Of a stretch of DNA of 64,000 nt, positions 34,391 through 46,689 are shown piece after piece. The notes below the pieces were generated by a model, which was not told where the DNA came from, searched no databases, and saw only the letters and a list, made by a program, of their open reading frames with translations. The translations under genes were made by a program, and so were the position numbers. This stretch comes from Delphinapterus leucas (taxonomy: Eukaryota; Chordata; Mammalia; Artiodactyla; Monodontidae): contig NW_022098021.1 of NCBI RefSeq assembly GCF_002288925.2, positions 32,149,484 through 32,213,483 of the forward strand, read 5' to 3'. Within the stretch, counting starts at the first letter, position 1. Each line of letters opens with the position of its first letter.

Positions 34391-37300
34391 ATTGTCATAG
34401 GAACATACATGTCTATAATTACTTTAAATGTGAATGGATTAAATGCTCCAACCAAAACACACAGGTTTGCTGAATGGATACAAAAACAAGACCCATATAT
34501 ATGCTGTCTACAAGAGACCCACTTCAGACCTAGGGACACATACAGACTGAAAGTGAGGGGATGGAAAAAGATGTTCCATGCAAATGGAAATCAAAAGAAA
34601 GCTGGAGTAGCAATTCTCATATCATACAAAATAGACTTTAAAATAAAGACTACCACAAGAGACAAAGAAGAACACCACATAATGATCAAGGGATCAATCC
34701 AAGAAGAAGATATAACAATTGTAAATATTTATGCACCCAACATAGGAGCACCTCAATACATAAGGCAACTGCTAACAGCTCTAAAATAGGAAATTGACAG
34801 TAACACAATAATACCGGGGGACATTAACACCTCACTTACACCAATGGACAGATCATCCAAACAGGAAATTAATAAGGAAACACAAGCTTTAAATGACACA
34901 ATAGAACAGATAGATTTAATTGATATTTATGGGACGTTCCATCCTAAAACAGCAGATTACATTTTCTTCTCAAGAGCACATGGAACATTCTCCAGGATAG
35001 ATCACATATTGGAGCACAAATCAAGCCTCAGTAAATTTAAGAAAATTGAAATCATATCAAGCATCTTTTCTGACCACAACACTCTGAGATTAGAAATCAA
35101 TTACAAGGAAAAAAACGTAAAAAACACAAACACATGGAGACTAAACATACGTTACTAAATAACCAAGAGATCACTGAAGAAATCAAAGAGGACATCAAAA
35201 AATACCTAGAGACAAATGACAATGAAAACACAATGATCCAAAACCTATGGGATGCAGCAAAAGCAGTTCTAAGAGGAAAGTTTATAGCTATACAAACCTA
35301 CCTCAAGAAAAAAGAAAAATCTCAAATAAACAATCTAACGTTACATGTAAAGGAACTAGAGAAGGAGGAACAAACAAAACCCAAAGTTAGCAGGAGGAAA
35401 GAAATCATAAAGATCAGAGCAGAAATAAATGTAATAGAAGCAAAGAAAACAATAGCAAAGATCAATAAAACTAAAAGCTGGTTCTCTGAGAAGGTAAACA
35501 AAATTGATAAACCATTAGCCAGACTCATCAAGAAAAAGAGGGAGAGGACTCAAATCAATAAAATTAGAAATGAAAACTGAGAAGTTACAACAGACACCGC
35601 AGAAATACAAAGCATCCTAAGAGACTACTACAAGCAACTCTATGCCAATAAAATGGACAGCCTGGAAGAAATGGACAAATTCTTCGAAAGGTATAACCTT
35701 CCAAGACTGAACCAGGAAGAAAGAGAAAATATGAATAGACCTATCAAAAGTAATGAAATTGAATCTGTGATTAAAAATCGTACAACAAACAAAAGTCCAG
35801 GACCACATGGCTTCACAGGTGAATTCTGTCAAACATTTAGAGAATAGCTAACACCCATCCTTCTCAAACTCTTCCAAAAAATTGCACAGGAAGGCAACTC
35901 CCAAACTCATTCTATGAGGCCACCATCACCCTGATACCAAAACCAGACAAAGATACTACAAAAAAAGAAAATTACAGACCAATATCACTGATGAATATGG
36001 ATGCCAAAATCCTCAACAAAACACTAGCAAACAGAATCCAACAACACATTAAAAGGATCATACACCATGATCAAGTGGGATTTATCCCAAGGATTCTTCA
36101 ATACACGCAAATCAATCAATGTGATACACCATATTAACAAACTGAAGAATAAAAACCATATGACCATCTCAATAGATGCATAAAAAGCTTTTGACAAAAT
36201 TCAACACCCATTTATGATAAAAACTCTACAGAAAGTGGGCATAGGGGGAACCTACCTCAACATAATAAAGGCCATATATGACAAACCCACAGCAAACATC
36301 ATTCTCAATGGTGAAAAGATGAAAGCATTTCCTCTAAGATCAGGAACAAGGGAAGGATATCCACTCTCACCACTATTATTCAACATAGTTTTGGAAGTCC
36401 TAGCCACAGCAATCAGAGAAGAAAGAGAAATAAAAGGAATACAAATTGGAAAAGAAGAAGTAAAACTGTCACTGTTTGCAGATGACATGATACTATACAT
36501 AGAGAATCCTAAAGATGCCACCAGAAAACTACTAGAGCTAATCAATGAATTTGGTAAAGTACCAGGATACAAAATTAATGCACAGAAATCTCTTGCATTC
36601 CTATACACTAATGATGAAAAATCTGAAAGGGAAATTAAGGAAACACTCCCATTTACTATTGCAACAAAAAGAACAAAATACCTAGGAATAAACCTACCTA
36701 GGGAGACAAAAGACATGTATGCAGAAAACTATAAGACACTGTTGAAAGAAATTACATATGGTAACAACAGATGGAGAGATATACCATGATCTTGGATTGG
36801 AACAATCAATATTGTGAAAATGACTATACTACCCAAAGCAATCTATAGATTCTATGCAATCCCTATCAAATTACCAATGGCATTTTTTACAGAACTAGAA
36901 TAAAATATCTTAAAATTTGTATGGAGACACAAAAGACCCCAAATAGCCAAAGCAGTCTTGAGGGAAAAAAATAGAGCTGGAGGAATCAGACTCCCTGACT
37001 TCAGACTATACTACAAAGCTACAGTAATCAAGACAATAAGGTACTGGCACAAAAATAGAAATATAGATCAATGGAACAGGATAGAAAGCCCAGAGGTAAA
37101 TCCACGCACCTATGGTCAACTAATCTATGACAAAGGAAGCAAGGATATACAGTGGAGAAAAGACAGTCTCTTCAATAAGTGGTGCTGAGAAAACTGGACA
37201 GCTACATGTAAAAGAATGAAATTAGAACACTTCTTAACACCATACACAAAAATAAACTCAAAATGGATTCGAGACCTAAATATAAGACCAGGCACTATAA

Positions 37301-38197
37301 AACTCTTAGAGGAAAACATAGGACAAACACTCTTTGACATAAATCACAGCAAGATCTTTTTTGATCCACCTCCTAGAGTAATGGAAATAAAAAAAAAATA
37401 AACAAATGGGACCTAATGAAACTTCAAAGCTTTTGTGCAACAAAGGAAATCATAAGCAAGATGAAAAGACAACCCTCAGAATGCAAGAAAATATTTGCAA
37501 ATGGATCATCAAAGAATTAATCTCCAAAATATATAAACAGCTCATGCAGCTCAATATTAAAAAAGCAAACAACCCAATCCAAAAATGGGCAGAAGACCTA
37601 AATAGACATTTCTGCAAAGAAGACATACAGTTGGCCAAGAAACACATGAAAACCTGCTCAACATCACTAATTATTAGAGAAATGCAAATCAAAACTACAA
37701 TGAGGTATCACCTCACACCAGTTAGAATGGGCATCATCAGAAAATCTACAAACAATAAATGCTGGAGAGGGTGTGGAGAAAAGGGAACCCTCTTGCACTG
37801 TTGATGGGAATGTAAATTGATATAGCCACTATGGAGAACAACATGAAAGTTCCTTAAAGAACTAAAAATAGACTTACCATATGATCCAGCAATCCCACTA
37901 CTGGGCATATACCACCCAGAGAAACCCATAATTCAAAAAGACACATGCACCCCAATGTTCACTGCAGCACTATTTACAGTAGCTAGGTCATGGATGCAAG
38001 GTAAATTTCCCTCGACAGATGAATGGATAAAGAAGTTGTGGTACATATATACAATGGAATATTACTCAGCCATAAAAAGGAACGAACTTGGGTCATATGT
38101 AGAGATGTGGATGCATCTAGAGACTGTCATACAGAGTGAAGTAAGTCAGAAAGAGAAAAACAAATATCGTATATTAACGCATATATGTGGAACCTAG
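34391..38197 (+). pseudogene. L1 copy B ORF2 (endonuclease and reverse transcriptase), disrupted
   Basis: The ancestral start codon has become ATT at 34391 (copy A has ATG in this place). The endonuclease has CLQETHF, a GDIN motif and FSDHN. Nonsense codons occur at 34787-34789 (TAG), 35578-35580 (TGA), 35845-35847 (TAG), 36787-36789 (TGA), 37186-37188 (TGA) and near 37802 (TGA). Frameshifts lie near 35140, 35900 and 37400. The reverse transcriptase palm (36214-36789) keeps [10 protein letters not shown] and the catalytic FADDMILY. The C-terminus ends at 38197 with YRILTHICGT. Six or more stops mean it has been inactive for a long time. Confidence 0.93.
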
Positions 38198-38617
38198 AAA
38201 ATGGTACAGATGAACTGGTTTGCAGAGCAGAAATTGAGACACAGAAGTAGAGAAAAAAACGTATGGACACCAAGGGGAGAAAGAGTCAGGGGTTGGGGGT
38301 TGTGGTGTGATGAATCGGGCAGTTGGGATTGACATGTATACACTGATGTGTATAAAATGGATGACTAATAAGAAAAATAAATAAACAAAAAATAAACATT
38401 AAGAAAAAGAAAGAGCAGATAGTGAAAAGATTAAATGTCAATAGGCCATTCAGTCTCTGTCACAGCTACTTAACTTTGCCATTGTAGCAGGAAGCCAGCC
38501 AGCCACAGACCAGACACAAATGAATGAGTGTGGCTGGGTTCCAATAAAACTTTATTTACAAAAATAATTTGGGGGCCAGATTTAGCCCACGGCCATAGTT
38601 TGCAGACCCGCTTCTCT

Positions 38618-38793
38618 AAAATACTGTATCTTAAACAAAGTCAACCCTGAGAAATACTGTGAATTTTCAGTTCCCAGTCCACATTTCAACAACCTTCTAT
38701 GGTAAATTGTTAGAGTAATGATTCCCTCCCCACGTCCAATCTCTTTGTGCCTTCCACTAGCCGTGCCTCTGGGCAGTCTCCCCGCATAGTGAC
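38618..38793. other. No gene seen
   Basis: Short unassigned stretch between two repeats. Confidence 0.4.
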
Positions 38794-39233
38794 TGTTATG
38801 AGCTGAATTGTGTTTCTCCAAAACTCATATGTTAAAGTCCTAACCCCTGGTAACTAGAATGTAACCATATTTGGAGATCAGTCTTCTAGAGAGGTGATTA
38901 TGTTAAAACGATTACGTTAGGGTGGAGCCCTTATCCAAATTGGCTGGGTAGAAGGGACACCAAGGAAGCACATGCAGAGAAAAGATCATGTGAAGAGGCA
39001 GCAGGAGGCAGGCCATCTGCAAGCCAAGGAGAGAGGCCTCTGAAGAAACCAAGCCTGCCAGCTCCTCGATCTTGAAGGTGCAGGCTCCAAAACTGTGAGA
39101 AAATACATTTCTGTGTTGAAAGCACCCAGTCTGTGGTGTTTTGTGAGTTGAAAGAACCCAGCCTGTGGTGTTTCGTGAGTTGAAAGCACCCAGTCTGTGG
39201 TGTTTTGTGAAGGCAGCCTGAGCAAACTAATAT
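38794..39233 (+). repeat. MLT1-like LTR (ERVL-MaLR) with a triplicated 3' segment
   Basis: It begins TGTTATGAGCTGAATTGTG, continues CTCATATGTTAAAGTCCTAAC, and ends GCAGCCTGAGCAAACTAATATG, all in MLT1 order. Near the 3' end a 32-bp unit is repeated three times (39116-39147, 39148-39179, 39180-39211), where a normal LTR has one copy. Confidence 0.88.
39116..39211 (+). repeat. Three tandem 32-bp units inside the LTR
   Basis: Each unit begins TTGAAAG and contains ACCCAG and CTGTGGTGTTT. Units 1 and 3 differ only at the last base; unit 2 differs from unit 1 at three positions. Confidence 0.95.
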
Positions 39234-39573
39234 GCTGACTCTGCGCCACACATGTGACTCACCTGGGCCAGTGGGGCAGGACAAATATGACACAAGCAGA
39301 GACTGGAACAGTGTCTCTTGCTGCACTCGAGATCCCCGCCAGCAACCCTGTGAACAAGTCTGGGTTACTCTGCTGGATGGTAAGAAACACACGGCCAGTC
39401 CTCTTGTCACCCCAGCCTGCAAGTCAACCCAGAGGCAGCCGCCCACGAATGCAGCAGGGTCCAGCTGAGCTCAGTGGGAGAACCAGAGAACTGACCTGTG
39501 CTAACTGCTGACCCATGGGCAACTGTTGGTGTTTTCAGCCACTAAGTTTGGGGATAGTTGTTAAACAGAATAT
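39234..39573 (+). repeat. Second LTR-like 3' part (MaLR-like)
   Basis: It holds CAAGCAGAGACTGGAA, GTGAACAAGTCTGGGTTA, and near its end GTTTTCAGCCACTAAGTTTGG, a pattern seen at the 3' side of MaLR LTRs. The 5' edge is not clear. Confidence 0.5.
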
Positions 39574-39748
39574 ACACCCACTGTGTCTCCATCATTTTCC
39601 ATGTCTTTTCCACCCCACCACTCAGACTGACCCCCTTGCCTCCAGCTTACTTGGGCCGCTTCAAAGCTGCACTTCCCTCCCCCTCCACACTGCCCAGTAG
39701 TTCAGTCCATGCTCATCCGCGCAGGACACAGCTCTCTAGTAGGTGGGC
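39574..39748. other. No gene seen
   Basis: C-rich unassigned stretch. Confidence 0.4.
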
Positions 39749-40357
39749 GTATTCAGTTTCTGTTGCTGTGATAACGAATTACCACAAATTGCAGCTCACA
39801 ACCACACACCTTTATGATCTCACACTTCTGTAGGTCAGAAGTTTGACACAGGTCTCCAGGTTAACACTGAGGTGTCGGCAGGGCTGTGCTCATTTATCAG
39901 AGCCCCCAGAGGAGACTATGTTTTCCTGCTCATTCAGATTGTTGGCAGAATTCAGTTCCTCGCTTCTAGAGGACTGACAACCTTGTTCCCTTGCTGGCTG
40001 TCAGCTAAGTGCCATTCCCAGCTTCTAGAGGCCACCTACATGTCTTAGCTCCTTCCTCCATCTTCAAAGCCAGCAAGGTGACGTCCCTCTCATACTTAGA
40101 ATCTCTCCTGCATCTTCGTCCATCACATTTCTCTAACTCCAGGTGGAAAAGTTTTCTGCTTTTTAGTGCTCATGGGATTAGATTGGACCTACCCTGATAA
40201 TCCAGGATAATCTCCCTATCTCCATAACTTTTATCAACTTCTGCAATCACATCTGCAGAAATTTCTTTTGCCACATAGCATAGCATATTCACAAGTTCTG
40301 GGGATTAGGATGTAGACATCTTGGAGGAAGGTGGGGTCTGTTATTCTGCCTACCACA
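39749..40357 (-). repeat. MLT1-like LTR (minus strand)
   Basis: Reads GTATTCAGTTTCTGTTGCTG at the left and ATTCTGCCTACCACA at the right, with GATAATCCAGGATAATCTCC inside. This is the reverse complement of an MLT1-family LTR. Confidence 0.85.
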
Positions 40358-41254
40358 GTTAGCAACCTGTGGCAATGAAATCAGAGGCTGTAGTTCTTTA
40401 CCAGCTCTCAGTTACAATGGGAATTTTTGAAAGGCTAACTCCAAACTCTCAATGTGGCCACCTCCCCACCATAATCACCATCACAGCCACTCCAGTGCTT
40501 CTACATCATTTATTTATTCTAGAGTAGTCTTCGCCCACACCTATGTACTCCTCCATCTATGTAGCTCTTATACACACTTAGTTGGAAATTAGGGTATATG
40601 GACCATGACTCCCTGAACACAAGGTTTTTAAGAATGTTGTCTGGATTCCCTTATGTAATTGTCTTGGGTAAATGAGCTCTAACATGTAGTCGTTTTTCTA
40701 GCCAACTGCTTCAAACTCTATTAAGCTTACCTCTAAGGTTGTGTGCAGGAAAAATGCCAGTGTTATGAGCAATGTCACAAGTTCCTACCCCTCTCTACTT
40801 CGAATTTTGCAAACTGGTTTATTGCAGTCAATGAGAGCTACCAGAACCTGTTCTATATCAGTTAGGATGACTTCAGCTGCAAGAAAAAGAAACCCTGATT
40901 TAAACTGGCATACACAATATGAAAAATTACTATTTCACATTACAAGAAGCACAGACACAGATCAGACTTCGGGGTTAGTTAATTCTGTGGCTCAAAAAAA
41001 TAATCGAGGTCAAATTTTGTTCTCTCTCTCTCCACCCTACCATTCTTGGTGTCATCAAGCTGGTAGCAAGGTGTCTGCTGCTCTTCCTGGCATCACATAC
41101 AATTGTAACATCCAGAGGAAGAAGAGAGATCGCCTCTTCCTGCATCTCTATCTTTGTTGTGAGGAAACGTTTTCCTACAGGTTCCCCAGTAGACTGCCCC
41201 CTGGTTTCATTAGCAGAACTGACCTCATTTTAAAGCAGGACATGGGAAGGAGAA
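40358..41254. other. No gene; unclassified old repeat at about 40835-41180
   Basis: The part at 40835-41180 resembles a dispersed mammalian repeat (TCAGCTGCAAGAAAAAGAAAC and TTCTTGGTGTCATCAAGC), which I cannot name. A 243-codon open frame from 40741 spans this and the next L2, so it is not treated as a gene. Confidence 0.4.
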
Positions 41255-41520
41255 CATGTCACTTCATCAAGCCCTTCCCTGATCAGCCTTTTAAAATAAC
41301 AACCGCTCCCCAGCACCATCTTCCTACATCTCCTTCTGGCCCTGCCAAGACCCTATTTTCCTCCTTAGTCTTTATCACCATGTGTTTTGCACTGTTATTT
41401 GTACATTTTCTTTTCACACATACTATAACAGCTTCATTGTGTCAGGGATCTGGAACTTCCTTACTTACCTAAAACAAGGCATGGCACATAATAAGTTTCC
41501 CTCAATATTTGTTAAACAAA
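41255..41520 (+). repeat. L2 LINE 3' end
   Basis: AAGCCCTTCCCTGATCAGCC, TTTATCACCATGTGTTTTGC and ATATTTGTTAAACAAATG follow the L2 3' end. Confidence 0.75.
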
Positions 41521-42779
41521 TGTGATATCCCTTGAACCAGTCAGGTCCTTGGAGCTGGAGGTAAGATCCACTTCCCCATTTGGCTGCAGTGGGGTGGGCA
41601 GGGTACTGAACAAAAGTGAGTTTGTGTTAAGAGTAGATAGGCAGTGAATGTTAGATAGGCAACTGACAGCCTCATTTTTAACCCCATTTCCTCACCAGCA
41701 CCATCAACTATTGGCCTGGGGAACTTTGAAAAGACAGAGACTTTGGTCATAGTGAATCTTAAAGCGGTTTACTGGTTTCAGGTAATCTTCCAAGGAGTCT
41801 TGGTATAAGGACCAGACTCATAGAAGCTTCTCTTCACAGGTCCATTTGTCCTAGCATCCTAGCATCGTTTGGGGTAGAAGGGAAGATTACTGATGTTATC
41901 AAGTCCACTGACCTTTATTTAATCTTTTGCTACTTTAATATTTGGAACACTTTATATATTTTACCCATATAATTCTGAGGAAGCAATCAAACTAAAGTTT
42001 ACATAGTAATAAGAAGGGGTTTTATCCTGGAAATAATCAGGATAATCTAAAGCAGTTAGTTGGGACAATAAAAGGAACTAAGGAAAGCCATTTTAGGCTG
42101 GTGTCTGGCTATTCAGACTACTCCACTGAGGGAAGCCTGAGCAGAGTGTGGAGAAAGGCAGCAGGTGAGCCTATTCCTTGCATGTGGCATAATTCATAAT
42201 ATTCCTCATCACATTCTGCTCTCAGAGGTCTTGAGAGCCACAAGGGAAGGAAACACCAGGTCTCTCAGGCCTCCTTCTGGAGGCCCCTCCCTCAGAGAGG
42301 AGCCAATATACTCACTGCAGAGAGATACCTGACAAGCACCTTGTGTATGCCTGTCCTGGAAACCCCTTCCCACTCTCATTCCCAAAATGTTTCTTTGTCC
42401 TTGCAAAGAAAACAAAGGGATTATGTGGTCTGTTTATCCAGAATCATTAGAGGGGGACAACCCTGCGACCAACCTAACCCAGGCTCAGAGTCTTCTTCCC
42501 ACTTGGACCTATTCTGCCTAAATAATGCCTCTTATCCCACTTAGCTCTTGCCATCACTGCCTCTCCCAAGGCTCTGCTCCTTCAGGGGGCCACTTCCCTC
42601 CCAAACCAGAGACAACTGTGCCCAATTTCCTCCCCTGGATCCTCAAGCTGCTTCTTGAAATTCCTTATGGTCTCTAGAACAAGCTCTTCTCAAAGACACC
42701 CTCTGAGGAAACCCTAATTATAATCAGTGTTTCCATTAATTATTTTCTTGCTCAAATTGTTCCAGCTTTGGGCATTAAG
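41521..42779. other. No gene seen
   Basis: Unassigned sequence; open frames here are short and without domains. Confidence 0.4.
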
Positions 42780-43090
42780 AGTCCCTTCAGGTTAACTCCT
42801 CCTATGTCCTTACAGCAAGCATGCTTCCTTTTTCCAGCACTTCCTTGTGCCGCAAGATGATCCTGGTTAATCTTGTGTTTTCCCTGCCCTACCCCTGGAA
42901 TCAATCACTTCTTTATGAAGCTCTGGTTCCTTTTATTGAAGAACGGTGTTCAGAAACCAAGATCTGGACACCAGGCATACTCTGCTATTGCAGTGCCATT
43001 GCTTCTTAGGCCTTCTCAGCAGACAGAGCTAGGAAATACCTGTGTGTATACTAACCCATGCGTACACACATATCTGTATTTTTGTATCCA

Positions 43091-43127
<37 letters not shown>

Positions 43128-43230
43128 TATATATATATATATCTCCAAGTCCATGAGTTTATACTGATACCTCTGATTCCAGGCCAACCTTATAGGTTTT
43201 AGCCTTCCCCCTTCCTCCAATAATGAGAAA
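42780..43230 (+). repeat. Unclassified old LINE-like or MER-like repeat around a microsatellite
   Basis: CAGAAACCAAGATCTGGACACC before the microsatellite, and TATACTGATACCTCTGATTCC after it, recall a dispersed mammalian repeat that often carries such a microsatellite. The family is not named. Confidence 0.35.
43092..43142 (+). repeat. (GT)n(AT)n microsatellite
   Basis: Perfect GT run followed by an AT run. Likely length-variable between individuals. Confidence 0.98.
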
Positions 43231-44274
43231 CCTGTTTTAATGTCTACTTTATTACTTATAAGTGAATATATGACCTCCTTTGTTCATCTCTAGTGTATAC
43301 ATGAAGTGTTTCAGGATTTCTAGTCCATGCCTCTGTTAGAAGCACATTTACTAACTAGATTACAGCATTTGTATACAGTTACTTTTGTCTTTAGTCTTCC
43401 AGTATTCAGTCAGAATACTCTTTTACAAAGTTACTTAGGTTCACTCTTTTCTAGCAGTAAGATTCTTGACTGAAGGCTTCTTCAAGCAACCTGTGTCCCT
43501 TCTCATAGGCATGGGACCCTTTCTTCACTTACATATGACCTTAGAGCATTGGGTTTTGACATAATGATCCCTTTTCTTCTAGAGAGCAGGCACATTTAAA
43601 CACACTTCTGAGGTCCTACTTTTAGATCCTTAGCCTAAACAAGTGTCAAATATATATTGTGCCAGATCTTTAAATGTCTTATTTACAAGATTAAACCTCT
43701 TAATTAAAGATGGAGAATGGGCTTGAGTCTTGTGTATACTGCATTTATGCTTTATTATTTTTCTATACAATACTTTGGATGCCTGAGATGATCATTATAA
43801 CTTTCTTTTTATTATTCTAAATTTGTATTATACCCTTAAGTGGTAGATTGGATTGCTATAGTTCACAACCTCCAGCCATAAAATACAAAGCAATAAAATC
43901 TTCTAATTAATGCACACATATGCAAAGTTTATAATGAAATGCAAAGCTATAATTGGACCCAGTTCCCCGTCTTACACAAAATAGCAATAGCTATGAACTA
44001 CGGGGGAAAAAGAGCTGGAATATTCAGCATTGAAATTGAATGATTATTTACAGTAACTTAAAGAAAAAACATTATTCCATATTTAAGAGAGAAGAAATAG
44101 CCATAAAACCAAGAAGGAAAAATTTGTCTCATCATTACACAGGAGGATAAGGTCTACTATACTCATGACACACCAAGGTGGGGGAAGACTGTAGCCAATT
44201 TATAGATGTGGTAGCTAAGGAAATAAGCTCATCTACTGACTATAATCTGCCCACATATACTCCTACATACAGCC

Positions 44275-44275
<1 letters not shown>
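43143..44275. other. No gene seen
   Basis: AT-rich, no recognised feature beyond the tail of the previous repeat. Confidence 0.4.

Positions 44276-44317
<42 letters not shown>
44276..44317 (+). repeat. (CA)n microsatellite
   Basis: About 20 perfect CA units. Confidence 0.98.
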
Positions 44318-44319
<2 letters not shown>

Positions 44320-44599
44320 CTCTATGGGGAGCCTTAAATTCTCACTTCCTTTTGAGTTTTTGTCCTACATATTTCTATACATATATTATGTCTCTTGCTG
44401 CAAACGCAGTTGTTTTATCTTTGAGTACACGTTATCTCCAATCATGACTTCAAATGACCCATAAATACACTTTTCACAAATAATTTGTTTCCAAATTCTA
44501 AAAAACTGAAAATAATAATTTAGGAGTTCTGAACTTTACATGAAATGGAAAAAATCCCACATCATTATATTAATGTTAGGACCTAACTGACCAAAGTCG

Positions 44600-45385
44600 C
44601 TTCACCCTTAGTCTTCTGATTGAACACAAACTGTCACCACCATCCCTACAGTTGCCAAAGCCAGATCCTGGAAATCATCTGTCATTCCTCACTCTCTCTG
44701 CCCTGGGGCACATTAATCTACCAATAAGTCCTATTAGTTCTATCTCCAAAATGCAGCATGAATTCTTCTGCACCTTTCAGTTTCTACTGTCGCAATCCTA
44801 ATCCAGCCTACTAACAGTGATTAGCTGAACCACTGAGGTTGTCCCTTAACTGTTATCCCAATATCCATTTTTCCCACCTTGAATCCATCCTCTGTACTGC
44901 AGTAAGTGAGTGACCTTTCACAAATATTAACTAATAATATTACTCCTTTGTTTAAAGAATGTTAAAAGTTTCCCATTTCCTTCTGGGGACTCATCTTGCC
45001 CCACACTTCACTCAGTCTCTGAACTCATGCCCATAACCACCTTTCAGTTCCATTCTGCCCATCCCTCCCACTCTACACCTAGTTAGTTCCTACCCATCAT
45101 TCGTATTTCAACTCAAATGTCACTTCCTCTAAAAACTCCTCCCTAACCTCACAGAGTAAGGCAGGGTACCTCTCATCTATTGTCAAAACACAATATGCTT
45201 TTTCTTCGTAACACTGATTATAACTGAAATTCTACATTTGTTTCAAAAATTATTTAATTACTCTCCTTCTACCCCCATTGAACTATCAAGAATTATGTCT
45301 CCTTGGGTTCTCTCTAGCATCCTGAGCAACAAGGAGGGTGTCTGGCACTTAGTAGGTGGTCAATAAATATTTATTCAATGAATTC
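44600..45385 (+). repeat. L2 LINE, ORF2 end and 3'UTR
   Basis: AATCTACCAATAAGTCCTATT, TTCAACTCAAATGTCACTTCC and GGTGGTCAATAAATATTTATT appear in L2 order. Too decayed for a coding frame. Confidence 0.75.
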
Positions 45386-46689
45386 TGGAAAGAAAAGGAA
45401 TAGCCTGAATATATAGAATTTTCACTTTTGTCTTATTTATCAACTGTCAACAGCAGGTGAAATAAAAACCCTGTCAGTGCACGTGAATCTCCTACTGTGA
45501 TCCCTGAAGTTCTGCTGAGCTCAAGACAGATGGAAACCCTGCAGCAGCCTCATAGAAGAGCTCTCAGGTATGACCTGCATACAAAGTAGGGAGCAGGAAA
45601 ACACTCCAGGGCAGAAAGCCAGCAGCCTGTTGACATCCATAAAATACAAGGCCAGCTCTGGCTTTGACCCTCTCGGGTCCAGTAAAACATGGTACAGATA
45701 GAGAAAAGGAATGGGCTGATTTCTTGGAGTTATTCCAGAAAAGCTGAAAATATGACCAATATTTGAATATATGACCATTTGTCAGCCACTCCTGTATGAC
45801 CTAATAATGTGCGATCATCTTTTTAGTCTCAAAAAGCAGGAGACTAAATGTTTCAATGGTGATTTTTCTTCTTTCTGCCATTTCCAGGTGACATATTTTA
45901 GTAAGATATTTAGTAATTATAAGGGTAATGCTTTCTGATCCTCTCTTTCCTTGCTCCCACAAAAATATCGCATCCTGGCCTTGGAACATGGAGGCAGGAG
46001 AGTAACCCACCTGGAGAGGGGACACACCACCTCCAGGAAGGAGCCAAGAGCTCAGGAACACTGGCCCAGGGTGTGCAATGAAGGCTTGCCTACTCTGGAA
46101 TGGAGCAACATGCAGGGGTCTGGTCCCAGGGGCCTGGCTGACACCACGAGGGATCTCCAGGGGGCAGAATTTCTGGGCATCAGGTGGTGCCTGAGGCATG
46201 GACAGTGAAAGATGCTAGAGGCAGGATTCAATGCAAAGAAAAGGGATAGTGGGAACCAGGCAGGTAGAATCAAGGTCCATGGCCAAGCAAATGCTTCATG
46301 ATTAGGGGGAGGGAGAGAATTGAGAAACAAAGAGGATAAAGCTGACCAGGTTGACCCCTACCTTATCACGCTTCCTTGCCCTTGAATCTTCCCGAGATTC
46401 TATCTGCAGGCTCTTAATCAGTCATCTTCTGATCTTTGTCCCTTGGATGAACCTGCCAGGAAAACCTCCTCAATCAATTCACCCATCTACCTCTCCTTCC
46501 ACATGCTTGGTCTGACGACTGTATAACTCAGGATAAAATTGTCCTAACTGTGTAGAATGGTACAATTCCTAATTAACGAACCCCACCCCCACCCGTGCCC
46601 ACAATCTGAGCTCCCAGTGCACCTAGTCACCTTTCTCCAGATGCCGTCCCAAAATGTTAACATCTGAGCAGGGTCTTTTGAACTGTCTC
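45386..46689. other. No gene seen
   Basis: Open frames of 85-132 codons at 45801-46330 overlap on both strands and look like chance. No repeat family is named. Confidence 0.4.

Larger units (their letters stand above)
32560..38409 (+). mobile_element. Full-length L1, copy B
   Basis: It begins GAGATTGGTTCAAGATGG and runs through 5'UTR, ORF1, ORF2 and a 3'UTR to an AAATAAATAAAC-type tail, about 5.85 kb. The TSD is AAAGGGCAGATAGTG at 32545-32559 and AAAGAGCAGATAGTG at 38410-38424, with one mismatch. It is the same subfamily as copy A and lies in the opposite orientation 12 kb away. Multiple stops disable both ORFs. Confidence 0.95.
32518..38613. mobile_element. hAT-like DNA transposon split by L1 copy B
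   Basis: The left end (32518-32559) reads AGTTGGCAAACTTGTTCTG and AAAGGGCAGATAGTG. The right part (38425-38613) holds TTCCAATAAAACTTTATTTAC and ends GTTTGCAGACCCGCTTCT, giving short inverted ends of the GTTGGCAAAC type. It is a known kind of mammalian non-autonomous element; the exact family is not named here. Confidence 0.65.

Noticed and set aside
38931..39446. Minus-strand open frame of 171 codons with repeated residues.
   Set aside because: It lies on the antisense strand of an MLT1-like LTR. The repeated residues come from the 32-bp triplication.
40741..41472. Longest non-L1 open frame, 243 codons.
   Set aside because: It starts with GTG, lies over an unclassified dispersed repeat and the 3' end of an L2, and shows no domain. 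About one frame of this length is expected by chance in a window this size.
43029..43220. Tandem-repeat array considered as CRISPR-like, also at 44276-44317.
   Set aside because: These are dinucleotide microsatellites with no spacers, in a mammalian genome.
45801..46330. Overlapping frames of 85-132 codons on both strands.
   Set aside because: The frames overlap in conflicting phases, and no protein family was recognised.
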